Assembly (NCBI GenBank): GCA_029862185.1
Contig: JAOTXX010000014.1
Span: 1 to 64,000, forward strand
Length of the DNA: 64,000 nt
Reading direction: 5' to 3'
Source of the DNA: Myxococcales bacterium
GTDB taxonomy: Bacteria; Myxococcota_A; Polyangia; Polyangiales; Houyiibacteriaceae
Notes under the pieces: model-generated
Told to the model about the DNA's origin: nothing
The model's database searches: none
What the model saw: the letters and a program-made list of their open reading frames with translations, nothing else
Part shown: in pieces, positions 27,912 to 36,438 of the stretch
Layout: each line of letters starts with the position of its first letter
Position numbering within the stretch: position 1 is the first letter of the stretch
Translations under genes and position numbers: made by a program

Positions 27912-29987
27912 ATGTCCGTTCTTGCCTCGCTCCTGGTTCGCGACCAGGTCATCCCCGTCGATCGCGTCCAAGGAGCCATCCAGGATCAGGTGATGCGCGG
28001 GGGAAATCTCGACACCGTGCTTCTCGAGCTCGGCTTGCTGCGGGAGAACGAAATGAATGCCTATTGCGCGGCGGTGTACGGGCTACTCCCCGCGACGCGC
28101 GATGAGGTGATGCAGACCGCAATCTCCACGATCCGTGTCCTGCCGCGCGAGTTTGCCGTTCGACATCGCTTGATTCCCGTTGCGAGGACCGAAGATGCGG
28201 TCGTACTCGCGGTCGACCGTCCCTTGCCGGATGCCACGCTCCGCGAAATCTCCTTCGAGCTCGGCATCGATCCGGTGCAGCGAATCGTTTGCTCGGTGCG
28301 CGTCGAAGCGGGCCTGGCACTTCACTACGACATCGAGATGACGGCTCGGATGCGGCAGCTCAACCACCAGCTCGAGGCCGCGGACCCCGGCACGATTCCC
28401 TACGTGGCGCCGTTTGAAGGCGTTGGAAGCCGGAGCTCGATCCCGCCGATAAAGGATGGGTCAGGCTCTTTCCCACGTGCCCACTCGTCGATACCCTCGC
28501 CGACGGGCATCGCCGATACCGAGCCGCCCCCCGCCGTGGCGCCGCAGGTGGCCTCTTCGGTTCCGGCGGGCACGTTTCGGGATTCCGATCCCGGGGCAGC
28601 CCGCAGGCACTCGGAGCCGAAGAGCGGTTTCGTCGATGCGACGCGATATAGCCTTCCGCCGCGCCCACCCGAGATCCTCGGACGGCCCTCGATGAGGCAA
28701 AGGAGCTCCCAGCGGCCTTCCGGCCGGAGTGGTCGTACAGCATCGAGGCCAAGCGGGCCGACGAACACATCGCAGCCGGCACCGGCCACGGATTGGCAGC
28801 CTGCGCCGGCACCGGGTTGGCAACCCGCACCCCCGCCCACTCAGCCAGAGTCGGGTTGGCAACCGGCGCCCCCGCCGCGTTCGGCGCATTCCGGGCATCA
28901 TCTTCCCGTCGACCCGCGGCGGGACAACGACGGAAGCGCAATGTCGCACGACGTTGTGTCGTTGCGCCCCGGCGCGCCTAGCTCGGCACCGCCCAATGTC
29001 GACAGCGGGCCGGTCGGCCGGAGGTGGAATCCCGCACCGGCGCCTCTCGTCGACGAGGGCTCGCTCCCGAGCGTCATCGTCGACTTTGGGGAAGAAGTGG
29101 AAGAGCTCGTGGCCGCGCTTCGCGATGGCAGCCCCGAAGACGATATGTTGATCCCACCTCTGTTGGCGCTCGGCGAGGCCGCACTCCCGGCGCTGGCTCG
29201 GGAGTTCCCGGGCGAGCTCTGGTTCGACCGCAACGAGCCGCACGCCAACATCCCGGCGGGCAGGGACGTCTCTCCCATCGCGAGGGCCTTCGTGGCGTTC
29301 GGGGGTCATTCGATCCCGTACTTGATCCCCCTACTCGACAATGAGGACCCGGACATTCGCTACTACGCTTCGGTGATCGCTTCCGAGTTCGTACATCCCG
29401 ACTTGGTGCAGCCCGTTGGTCGTCGTTTGTTCGACACCGACCCGGGAGTCCGCAGCAGTGCGTACCGCGCGCTGAGCGTCCTCTACGCATGCGAGGTCGA
29501 GTTTACCCAGCTCATCGAGCGGCTTCGTGCTTCGGCACGGGATGGCCGAAACGTGGAATCACAGACGGCTTCCATCGACGCCTTGGGAAGGCTGCGCGAC
29601 GCCGAGTCGTTCGAATTCTTCGTTTCCTTGTTGGAAAGCCCAGAGTCCGGCGTGGTCGAGGCTGCTCATGCAAGCCTGGTGCGCCTGAGTTGTCAGGACT
29701 TCAACCGCAGCAAGAAGAAATGGAGTGCCTGGTACGAGAAGCACCGCGTAGAGCACCGTGTGGTCTGGCTGATTAACGCGCTCCTGCACTCCGACGAGCG
29801 CTTGCGTCGGCGCGCCGGTGAAGAGCTCAAACACCTCACCCAGGAGGACTTCGGCTATGAGCCGGGGAAGTCGAAGAAGCTGCGGATCGCTTCGCAGAAG
29901 AAGTATCGGACCTGGTGGGTAGGCGTCGGTTTCCGGATGTTTGTAGAAACACAGCCCGACGGATCTGGTCATGTGTACAGCCGGTGA
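27912..29987 (+). CDS. MshEN-domain protein fused to a HEAT-like repeat domain
   Basis: 691 residues. Residues 1-140 form an MshEN (GspE N-terminal) domain: LLVRDQVIPVDRVQGAIQDQ, LDTVLLELGLLRENEM, and ISTIRVLPREFAVRHRLIPV; some family members bind cyclic di-GMP. Residues about 150-370 are a low-complexity Pro/Ser/Ala/Gln linker with three WQPAP units. The C-terminal third (about 370-691) is HEAT-like: ALGEAALPALAREFPGELW, GHSIPYLIPLLDNEDPDIRYYASV, and it ends with a KKYRTWWVG motif. That region is a paralogue of the protein at 33028-34038. There is no ATPase domain, so it is not a pilus motor. A scaffold or signalling adaptor is likely; inference. Confidence 0.82.
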   Translation: MSVLASLLVRDQVIPVDRVQGAIQDQVMRGGNLDTVLLELGLLRENEMNAYCAAVYGLLPATRDEVMQTAISTIRVLPREFAVRHRLIPVARTEDAVVLAVDRPLPDATLREISFELGIDPVQRIVCSVRVEAGLALHYDIEMTARMRQLNHQLEAADPGTIPYVAPFEGVGSRSSIPPIKDGSGSFPRAHSSIPSPTGIADTEPPPAVAPQVASSVPAGTFRDSDPGAARRHSEPKSGFVDATRYSLPPRPPEILGRPSMRQRSSQRPSGRSGRTASRPSGPTNTSQPAPATDWQPAPAPGWQPAPPPTQPESGWQPAPPPRSAHSGHHLPVDPRRDNDGSAMSHDVVSLRPGAPSSAPPNVDSGPVGRRWNPAPAPLVDEGSLPSVIVDFGEEVEELVAALRDGSPEDDMLIPPLLALGEAALPALAREFPGELWFDRNEPHANIPAGRDVSPIARAFVAFGGHSIPYLIPLLDNEDPDIRYYASVIASEFVHPDLVQPVGRRLFDTDPGVRSSAYRALSVLYACEVEFTQLIERLRASARDGRNVESQTASIDALGRLRDAESFEFFVSLLESPESGVVEAAHASLVRLSCQDFNRSKKKWSAWYEKHRVEHRVVWLINALLHSDERLRRRAGEELKHLTQEDFGYEPGKSKKLRIASQKKYRTWWVGVGFRMFVETQPDGSGHVYSR

Positions 29988-30023
29988 TAGACTTCGCCCG
30001 CATCGCCTAGACGAGCTCCCATC

Positions 30024-32438
30024 GTGCGAATCCCGAGGCTCCTAACCATACTGGGTCCTGCGTCTGTTCTTTACGTTCTGGCCGCGCGGGCCGCTTCGAA
30101 CACCGCCGCCTCCCCGGACTGGTTGGTGGTTTCGCTCTCCCTCGCGTTCTCTTTGACGCCGCTCGCCGTGCTGGGGTCCTGGTCGAGCAGGCGTGGCGCG
30201 TCACGGCTGGCATTCATGGCGGTGAGCCTCGCCATCGCAATTGCGTCCGCGCGCACCAGTTCGCCGCTCCTCGATCTCACACACGACATCGCCTGGCTGC
30301 TCGCAGCGCTGACGATGCTCGACCTCGTCGTGCCGCGCGAGACCGGTTCGCTCGTTCGATACGGCGCCCTCGGAGCTCTCGCGTCGACTGCGTTCGTCGG
30401 GGCCGGCTTGGCGCGCCAGGGGTTGCTTCCGGAAATGACATTTGCGGTCGTGGTGGTCCTCGGGATTCTGGCGACGGGCGCCCTGCACCAAATCGTGCTC
30501 GTGGGCAGAGGACATGTGGTCGAGGGCGGCTTGTCGGGGATCGCGCTGGCCATCCTCGCCGTGGGGCTTGCATACTGCTGGTTCGGTCCGTTCGACGGCG
30601 TGCTCGCCACCACGGTGGAGTTTGGTGTGGCTTCGTTGCTCTGGCTGGGGCACCTCGCCTGGCTCGATCCGGGATGGCGCTCGCTGCGGCGTGTCGGTGT
30701 GCCGGTCGTCATTGCTTCTGCTGTTTGTTTTGCGGTGACGGTGGGCGTTGTTCCCGACGCGCCGCTCGAGCGATGGAAGCTCGGCCTGCTCGCGCTCGGC
30801 TCGGGGGTGCTTTGGTGGCTGACGTTTTCCTTTGCGCGAAGGCTTTCCAATCGCGCCGTATGGAGCACTTCGGGGCGCCTCGCAGACGCGGCGGAAGCCG
30901 CGAGGAGTCGATTGGTCGGAGGCGCGGCACTCGAGGAGGTCGCCACCGGAATTCTCGTGCCCTTCGGCAAGGTCTTCGAGGGTAGCGAAGGGTTCGCGGA
31001 GCTCTACACCTTGGAGCCCTCCCTGAGGCTCCGCCTCGACAGCGGCGAGCGGGCGAATATCAGGCCGGTCAAGGCCCCTGCCACGATCACCCGGACGTTC
31101 TTTGCCGACGGTCACCAGGGGGTTCTTGATCTCGTCAGTCTGCGAGCCCGAGTCGTCCGCGAGGCATCGATTCGAGAGCTCGTCAACACCATGGCAGACC
31201 AAGGGATGGGCTGCGCACTCCCGTGCATGCATCTCGACCACATCGAAGGTGTGCTTCTTCTGCCCCTGGGCGATCGGTCGGAGGCGCTTTCGCGCACCGA
31301 GCTCGACGAGCTTGGACGCTTGGCGGATTCGCTCGGGGGGGCTCTTGCCTCGGCGCTCGCGCAACGCCGGGCCGACACCCACATTCACGAGCTATCCACG
31401 TTGCGGCGTGAGGCGGAAGACCGGATTACGGCGCTCGAGGGGGAGCTCGACCAATTGCGCGGCCAGTGTGACGTGCTCGGACGCGGCCTCGCCGAAGATC
31501 GAACCCTGCACGTGGCGTACAGCCAGTCGATGCGGATTGTGCAGACGCGCGCAATCGAGCTGTCCCCGCTGGCCGATCCGGTTCTACTCGTCGCTCCGGC
31601 CGGCGCTCCGGTGTTGCCTGTCTCCCGCTTCATCCACGACCGCGGGCCGCGCTGGGAGGCACCGTTCGTCGTCGCGGATTGCTCAGCCGCACCGCCCGAT
31701 CAAGTGGCAAGCTTGCTCTTTGGCTCGCAGAGAGAGAGCCGCACGGGTTGGTTTCAGTCGGCCGCGGGTGGGACATTGCTGTTGCGAGACCTTCCAGCGC
31801 TCTCCAAATCAAACCAGGCGCGTCTTGCCGCGGCATTGGCAGAGCAGGGTGCCGAAGAGAACGAGAGCAAAGATCCTCGACCGATGCGCCCAAGGCTCAT
31901 TGCGACCACGCGGGCGTCGCTTGGCGAGCTCGAGCGGCGCGGTGCGCTCGACCCAGAGCTCGCGAGACAATTGACGCGACCAGGTCTCACGATTCCGCCT
32001 TTGCGCGACCGGCGCGAAGACGTTCCATCGCTGGCACTCCTCGCCATTGACCGGGCATGCCGGGTTCTGGCGCGTGAGCCCGTCGGCATCACGGAAGAGG
32101 CGATGGCCGCTCTCGTCGATCACGACTGGCCCGGTGACGTGGCCGAGCTCGAGCTGATCATCGAGCTCGCGGTCGCTGAAGCGTCTTCGAAGACGATCGG
32201 GCTTCGCGACCTGCCCCCGCTCGCTTGGCCCGGGGCCGACGAACAGGAGCCGTTGATCGGTACCTATATCGAAGTCGAGCGCCGTCTCCTCGAACGGACC
32301 CTTCTCCGAGCCGGGGGCAACAAGAGTGAGGCTGCGCGCATGCTGGGCCTGAAGCGTACGACTTTCCTCGACAAGCTTCGGCGTCACGGGCTGGAGCAAC
32401 GCGCGCCGAACGACCTCGGCAGCACGGCGGTTGGCTGA
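30024..32438 (+). CDS. Membrane-anchored NtrC-family protein with degenerate AAA+ domain
   Basis: 804 residues. About eight membrane helices fill residues 1-270. A GAF-like region (about 290-440) and a short coiled coil (about 445-490) follow. Residues about 515-725 align with sigma-54 activator AAA+ domains, but the Walker A slot reads APAGAPVL (524-531), the GAFTGA slot reads SQRESRTG, and Walker B reads GGTLLLRDL instead of LFLDE. Flanking marks remain: LFG, LTIPPLRDRREDVPSL and DHDWPGDVAEL. The C-terminus is an intact Fis-type helix-turn-helix, NKSEAARMLGLKRTTFLDKL. It should bind DNA but cannot hydrolyse ATP or contact sigma-54 normally. GTG start. Confidence 0.85.
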   Translation: MRIPRLLTILGPASVLYVLAARAASNTAASPDWLVVSLSLAFSLTPLAVLGSWSSRRGASRLAFMAVSLAIAIASARTSSPLLDLTHDIAWLLAALTMLDLVVPRETGSLVRYGALGALASTAFVGAGLARQGLLPEMTFAVVVVLGILATGALHQIVLVGRGHVVEGGLSGIALAILAVGLAYCWFGPFDGVLATTVEFGVASLLWLGHLAWLDPGWRSLRRVGVPVVIASAVCFAVTVGVVPDAPLERWKLGLLALGSGVLWWLTFSFARRLSNRAVWSTSGRLADAAEAARSRLVGGAALEEVATGILVPFGKVFEGSEGFAELYTLEPSLRLRLDSGERANIRPVKAPATITRTFFADGHQGVLDLVSLRARVVREASIRELVNTMADQGMGCALPCMHLDHIEGVLLLPLGDRSEALSRTELDELGRLADSLGGALASALAQRRADTHIHELSTLRREAEDRITALEGELDQLRGQCDVLGRGLAEDRTLHVAYSQSMRIVQTRAIELSPLADPVLLVAPAGAPVLPVSRFIHDRGPRWEAPFVVADCSAAPPDQVASLLFGSQRESRTGWFQSAAGGTLLLRDLPALSKSNQARLAAALAEQGAEENESKDPRPMRPRLIATTRASLGELERRGALDPELARQLTRPGLTIPPLRDRREDVPSLALLAIDRACRVLAREPVGITEEAMAALVDHDWPGDVAELELIIELAVAEASSKTIGLRDLPPLAWPGADEQEPLIGTYIEVERRLLERTLLRAGGNKSEAARMLGLKRTTFLDKLRRHGLEQRAPNDLGSTAVG

Positions 32439-32442
32439 GACG

Positions 32443-33027
32443 ATGCAACCGATCCTCCTATGGGACGTGATGGGCACGCTCGTCCACGATCCGTTTTTCG
32501 AGGAGATGCCCGAGTTCTTCGAACTGAGCTTCGAGGAGCTGCTCGCGGTCAAGCATCCAAGCGCCTGGGCCGAGTTCGAGCGGGGGGAACGCAGCGAAAA
32601 GGATTTTCTCGCGAGTTTTTTTGCAGATGGTCGGGATTTCGACCGAGAGGATTTCGTGAGGCGCGTTCGCGCTTCGTACCGATGGCTTCCCGGCCTCGAA
32701 GAGCTTCTCGAGGAGCTTCACGGCGCGGGATGCCGCATGCACGCGTTTTCCAACTACCCGGTTTGGTACAGACTCATCGAAGAACGCCTCAGGCTGTCGC
32801 GGTTTCTCGATTGGACGTTCGTCTCTTGCCTCACTGGGCTACGAAAGCCGGACTCGGCAGCGTACGCACAGGCCTTGGATGCGCTCGGCGTGGCCGGAGA
32901 GCGCTGCGTCTTCATCGATGATCGTGTCGGCAACTGCGAAGCTGCGCGTGATCACAGGATTCACAGCGTGGTGTTCGAAGGGGTCGAGCCCCTGCGCGCG
33001 GCGCTACGGACGGCCGGCGTGCTGTAG
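32443..33027 (+). CDS. HAD-superfamily protein with altered catalytic motif I
   Basis: 194 residues. Motif II (AFSNYP), the motif III Lys (GLRKPDSAAY) and motif IV (VFIDDRVGNCEAA) are normal for subfamily IA. Motif I reads LLWDVMGTLV: the nucleophile Asp is kept but the second Asp, the general acid/base of phosphatases, is Met. Either the enzyme uses another mechanism or it has lost phosphatase activity. The ATG at 32443 follows the NtrC-like gene's stop by four bases, so the two are probably coupled. The stop abuts the convergent HEAT gene with no space. Confidence 0.85.
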   Translation: MQPILLWDVMGTLVHDPFFEEMPEFFELSFEELLAVKHPSAWAEFERGERSEKDFLASFFADGRDFDREDFVRRVRASYRWLPGLEELLEELHGAGCRMHAFSNYPVWYRLIEERLRLSRFLDWTFVSCLTGLRKPDSAAYAQALDALGVAGERCVFIDDRVGNCEAARDHRIHSVVFEGVEPLRAALRTAGVL

Positions 33028-34038
33028 CTATTCGGGGTGGTTCTTTGCCCACCACCGCCGGTAACTCGCCTGGATTGTCAGGAACTGGTCACGGTCCGCC
33101 GTCTCGGACAAGGGCTGCAAGAAGCGGGTCAGATGCCAAAGCTCGCGCGATGCGAGCAAACGAATGTTGGCCCGGCCGTCTCCAAGGCCTTCGATCAGCC
33201 ACTGAATGCGAATTTCGTGACCACGTTCCGATAGCCAGCGGAGCCAAGGGTCCCGCGAAAACCCGAAGTCGTGGGCGGTCAGCACCCTTAGACCGACACG
33301 GCAGGCCGTTGCGATGCCGCGATCGGAGTCAGCCAGCAAATCCACGAACAGGGCCGCCGACGCTTCGTCGCGCAGCTGTGTCAGCGCCGAAATCGCACGG
33401 CGCCGAATAGGGAGCGGCTCAGTGACCTCGGACGCACAGCGGCGCAGCTCGCCGAGGGCGCTTCGGTAGAGCGCTTCATGCTGATAGGCGCTCAGCAAAT
33501 GCAGCGCGACGCGCCGACACTCCCGGTCTTCGTCGAGCGACGCTTGCATCAGCGGCTCGATAAGGCGGGGGCTCGAATACGCCCCGCAGATGACTGCCGC
33601 GTAGTAGCGAACCTTTGGGGTCGGGTGACGCATCAGGCGGGCGAGATATGGGATCGCCTCGCCTTCGAAGGCGGCGAGGGCGGCCGCGATCGCCGAAATT
33701 TCGTCGGGGCGCTGCAGTCGGGAATCCGTGGCCAAGGCTTGGCGCCATAGCGGCCCCGGAAAGCTCTCGGCCAGCTCCTCGAGCGCAAAATTTCCAAGCG
33801 CCATTAGGCGCCTCACCACCGGTGCGATCTCATTGGGGCCGAGAGCGACCAGCTCGTCGACGAGCCTTTGTGCGAGGTCGACGAGGTTTTCCTTGAGGAC
33901 AGGTTGGCTGTCCGAGCCTTGGTCGGCCGACGCGGGCGCCTTGGTGCGGACGCGCGACCCACTATCCTCGGTGCCACCCTCCGGTGCCGCCGGAATGACA
34001 CCCGCGGGTAGCGGGTACTTTCGCCTCGGCCCAGCCAT
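33028..34038 (-). CDS. HEAT-like repeat protein, paralogue of the C-terminal half of the 27912 protein
   Basis: 336 residues. After a basic, Pro-rich N-terminus (GPRRKYPLPAGVIPAAPEGG) comes a helical-repeat domain: VVRRLMALGNFALEELAESF, GEAIPYLARLMRHPTPKVRYY, and a C-terminal SYRRWWAKNHPE. Segment by segment this matches the C-terminal third of the protein at 27912-29987, including the order IPYL, KVRYYA or DIRYYA, the DF segment and the final YR-WW motif. The ATG at 34038 is chosen; an upstream in-frame ATG would cross the divergent oxidoreductase gene. A protein-interaction scaffold is likely. Which partner it binds is unknown; its location invites the two genes it faces. Confidence 0.8.
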   Translation of the reverse strand: MAGPRRKYPLPAGVIPAAPEGGTEDSGSRVRTKAPASADQGSDSQPVLKENLVDLAQRLVDELVALGPNEIAPVVRRLMALGNFALEELAESFPGPLWRQALATDSRLQRPDEISAIAAALAAFEGEAIPYLARLMRHPTPKVRYYAAVICGAYSSPRLIEPLMQASLDEDRECRRVALHLLSAYQHEALYRSALGELRRCASEVTEPLPIRRRAISALTQLRDEASAALFVDLLADSDRGIATACRVGLRVLTAHDFGFSRDPWLRWLSERGHEIRIQWLIEGLGDGRANIRLLASRELWHLTRFLQPLSETADRDQFLTIQASYRRWWAKNHPE

Positions 34039-34119
34039 CGCCTCGGTTATACCAGGACGCCGGCTTTTTTGGTGCGGCTCCCTAGTCTTGTCCTGTTTTT
34101 GCAGGCAAACTTCGGCTTC

Positions 34120-35094
34120 ATGTACAGGATGGTCGTGCGCGAGCTGGGGGGTCCGGGCGCCCTGGAGCGCGAAGAGCTGAGCGAAGTGCACGCTGGCCCG
34201 GGCGAGGTCGTCATCGATGTGAAGGCCGTGGGCTGCAACTTCTTCGACATCCTCATTACGGAAGGCAAGTACCAAGTTAAGCCGGAGCTTCCGTTCTCGC
34301 CCGGCGCCGAGGTCGCCGGAATCGTTCGAACGCTTGGGAAAGGCGTTTCGCGTTTCTCGGTCGGCGACCGCGTGAGCGCCCTACTGGAATTCGGTGGGTT
34401 CACTTCGACCGTGGCCGCGGCTGAAGCACGCGTCTTCCCCATGCCTCCGGAGATGACTTTCGAAGTAGCCGCGGCCCTGGGGCTCGTCTATCAGACCTCC
34501 TACGTCGGTTTGGTGCATCGAGCGAACCTACAGGAAGGCGAAACGGTTCTGGTGCACGCAGCGGCCGGAGGAGTAGGGCTCGCGGCGGTTCAACTCGGCG
34601 TTGCGCTCGGTGCGAAGGTCATCGGCACCGCTGGGACTCCTGAGAAAATCGCCCTCGTGAAAGGGAACGGAGCGCACGAAGTCATCAACTACCGCGAAGA
34701 GGATTGGGTCGAGAGAGTGAAAGCGCTGACCGCGGGACGCGGGGCGGATGTAATCTACGACCCGGTTGGCGGGGACACCTTCGACCTTTCGACCAAATGC
34801 ATCGCGTTCGAAGGAAGGATTTTGGTCATTGGCTTCGCGAGCGGGCGAATCCCATCTGCGAAGATGAACCGCGTCTTGGTGAAAAACTTCTCATTGGTCG
34901 GGCTGCACTGGGGGCTCTACTTCAAGAAGAATCCCAAGGTGATTCAACAAGCCCAGGAAGCCATCGTGGGCCTGCATTCCATGGGGAAAATCGCCCCACT
35001 GGTCTCCGCTACGCATCCTCTCGACGACGCCGAAGCTGCCCTTGTTGCGCTCGGCGGCCGCAAGACGACCGGCAAGGTGATTCTAATCCCCTAG
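34120..35094 (+). CDS. NADPH:quinone oxidoreductase-like medium-chain reductase
   Basis: 324 residues without zinc-ligand Cys clusters. The start region MVVRELGGPGALEREEL, the GCNFFDILI segment, the NADPH-binding AAAGGVGLAAVQLGVALGA and the AGRGADVIYDPVGGD motif define the quinone oxidoreductase branch of the medium-chain family. These enzymes reduce quinones or alpha,beta-unsaturated carbonyls. Start 34120 (MYRMVVREL) is chosen; 34129 is equally possible. It is divergent from the HEAT gene and overlaps the convergent cbiX-like gene by four bases at its stop. A second member of the family is encoded at 36920-37939. Confidence 0.9.
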   Translation: MYRMVVRELGGPGALEREELSEVHAGPGEVVIDVKAVGCNFFDILITEGKYQVKPELPFSPGAEVAGIVRTLGKGVSRFSVGDRVSALLEFGGFTSTVAAAEARVFPMPPEMTFEVAAALGLVYQTSYVGLVHRANLQEGETVLVHAAAGGVGLAAVQLGVALGAKVIGTAGTPEKIALVKGNGAHEVINYREEDWVERVKALTAGRGADVIYDPVGGDTFDLSTKCIAFEGRILVIGFASGRIPSAKMNRVLVKNFSLVGLHWGLYFKKNPKVIQQAQEAIVGLHSMGKIAPLVSATHPLDDAEAALVALGGRKTTGKVILIP

Positions 35095-35519
35095 CTCGCT
35101 GAAGGTTCGGAGTCCGGAAGCGCCGACTGGCAGCGTTCGATCACAGCGTCGATGACACCGGAGTGACTGCCGAGCGGGGCCGCCATCGAAAACCGCACGC
35201 CCTGGTGGCGTGCAGCGGCTTCCTCGACGAGGCGCGGTAGATCCTCGGTCACGTGGCGCCCTGGCGCGAGCATGAACGGGTGAACGACTACCTTGGTCGC
35301 ACCTTGCTCGACGCAGCGAGCAAAGCCCTCGGCGATCGTGGGCTCTGCGATCTCCATGTGAGCGGGCTCCACGATGCTTGCGGGGCCGAGGCGCTTCTTG
35401 ACCAAAGCAGCGACTTCATCGAGCAGCGCGTTGGCCGCAGCCCGCCGACTCCCATGGTCGATCAAGAGCACCGCCGCGCGTTCACCCCTCGTCTGTTGGT
35501 CCGCGCTCGAGAAACCCAT
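35091..35519 (-). CDS. CbiX-type sirohydrochlorin chelatase
   Basis: 142 residues, the single-domain short form. LLIDHGSRRAAANALLDEVA near the start contains the family's metal-site His, and VVVHPFMLAPGRHVTEDLP the second His pair; AAPLGSHSGVIDAVIE closes the fold. Short CbiX proteins insert cobalt, or as SirB iron, into sirohydrochlorin for cobalamin or sirohaem synthesis. The ATG at 35519 is preferred to an in-frame start at 35630, which would add 37 unlike residues and overlap the upstream kinase gene. No other corrin or sirohaem gene is nearby. Confidence 0.85.
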   Translation of the reverse strand: MGFSSADQQTRGERAAVLLIDHGSRRAAANALLDEVAALVKKRLGPASIVEPAHMEIAEPTIAEGFARCVEQGATKVVVHPFMLAPGRHVTEDLPRLVEEAAARHQGVRFSMAAPLGSHSGVIDAVIERCQSALPDSEPSAS

Positions 35520-35577
35520 CGTGCTTATCTGGGTCACTCGCTCCGCGGTGTCAAGAACGGCAGCCGCAGCGCAGATC

Positions 35578-36438
35578 TCAAGCGCAGTCAGACAGCGCTC
35601 GCTTGACGGACCCGACGTACGTGCCGCCAAACAAGTTCACGTGTACCAGCAGAGGGTAGAGCTGATAGAGGGCGATGCGTTCCGCCACGCCCGGCGCGAG
35701 CGGCCGGGCTTCGGCGTACGAGGCAAAGACGCGCTCGCTGAAGCCGCCGAAGAGTCGCATCATCGCCAGATCGATTTCGCGGTGACCCCCGTAGACAGCA
35801 GGATCGATCAATGCTGGATGCCCCTCGTCATCGACGTGGAGGTTGCCTCCCCAGAGGTCGCCATGTAGGCGGGACGGAGGCTCTGCCGCGCCGACCCGAT
35901 CGGGAAGAACGCGCTGCAAGGCGTCGAAGGCGGAACGCGTCGCGGAATCGATCAAGCCACGGTCCGTCGCAAGCTTCAGCTGCGGCTCGAGTCGGGACGA
36001 CCAGTAAAAAGAGGCCCAGTCGTCGGTGACCGCGTTCGATTGCGCGAGCCGGCCGATGAAATTGTCATGGTCGAGCCCAAACGAGGGAGCGCCATAGGCG
36101 TGCAGGGCCGCCAACGATCGGCCCAGAGTTTCATCGAAACCCGCCTGGCGCTTCCCCGGCGTCATCAGCTCGAGCGCCAAGTACGCCGGCCGCGCATCCG
36201 ACACCGCGATCACGCGAGGCGTCCGAATCGCGTTTGCCTCCGCGAGCCAGCAAAGTCCGCGCGCTTCCGCCTCGAACATACCGGGCGGCGGGTTCGGGTG
36301 CGTCTTGACGAAGAGCTGGGTCCCGTCACTCAGGGCAACTTGGTACGCATCGTTGATGTCGCCGCCACCAAGGCGTTTTACGCCGCGCAGCGATTTGCCC
36401 AACCGTTGTTCGAGGGCCTCGCGCAACTCCGGGCTCAT
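35578..36438 (-). CDS. Fructosamine/ribulosamine kinase family protein
   Basis: 286 residues. The nucleotide-binding part begins GGGDINDAYQVALSDGTQLFVK, with the ATP-contacting Lys, and the catalytic loop is RLHGDLWGGNLHVDD, followed by the metal Asp in ALIDPAVYGGHREIDLAM. That is the fructosamine-3-kinase family. Bacterial members phosphorylate ribulosamines or erythrulosamines on glycated proteins, the first step of deglycation. It overlaps the upstream LMW phosphatase gene by four bases, which fits a kinase/phosphatase pair acting on the same sugar adducts. Confidence 0.93.
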   Translation of the reverse strand: MSPELREALEQRLGKSLRGVKRLGGGDINDAYQVALSDGTQLFVKTHPNPPPGMFEAEARGLCWLAEANAIRTPRVIAVSDARPAYLALELMTPGKRQAGFDETLGRSLAALHAYGAPSFGLDHDNFIGRLAQSNAVTDDWASFYWSSRLEPQLKLATDRGLIDSATRSAFDALQRVLPDRVGAAEPPSRLHGDLWGGNLHVDDEGHPALIDPAVYGGHREIDLAMMRLFGGFSERVFASYAEARPLAPGVAERIALYQLYPLLVHVNLFGGTYVGSVKRALSDCA

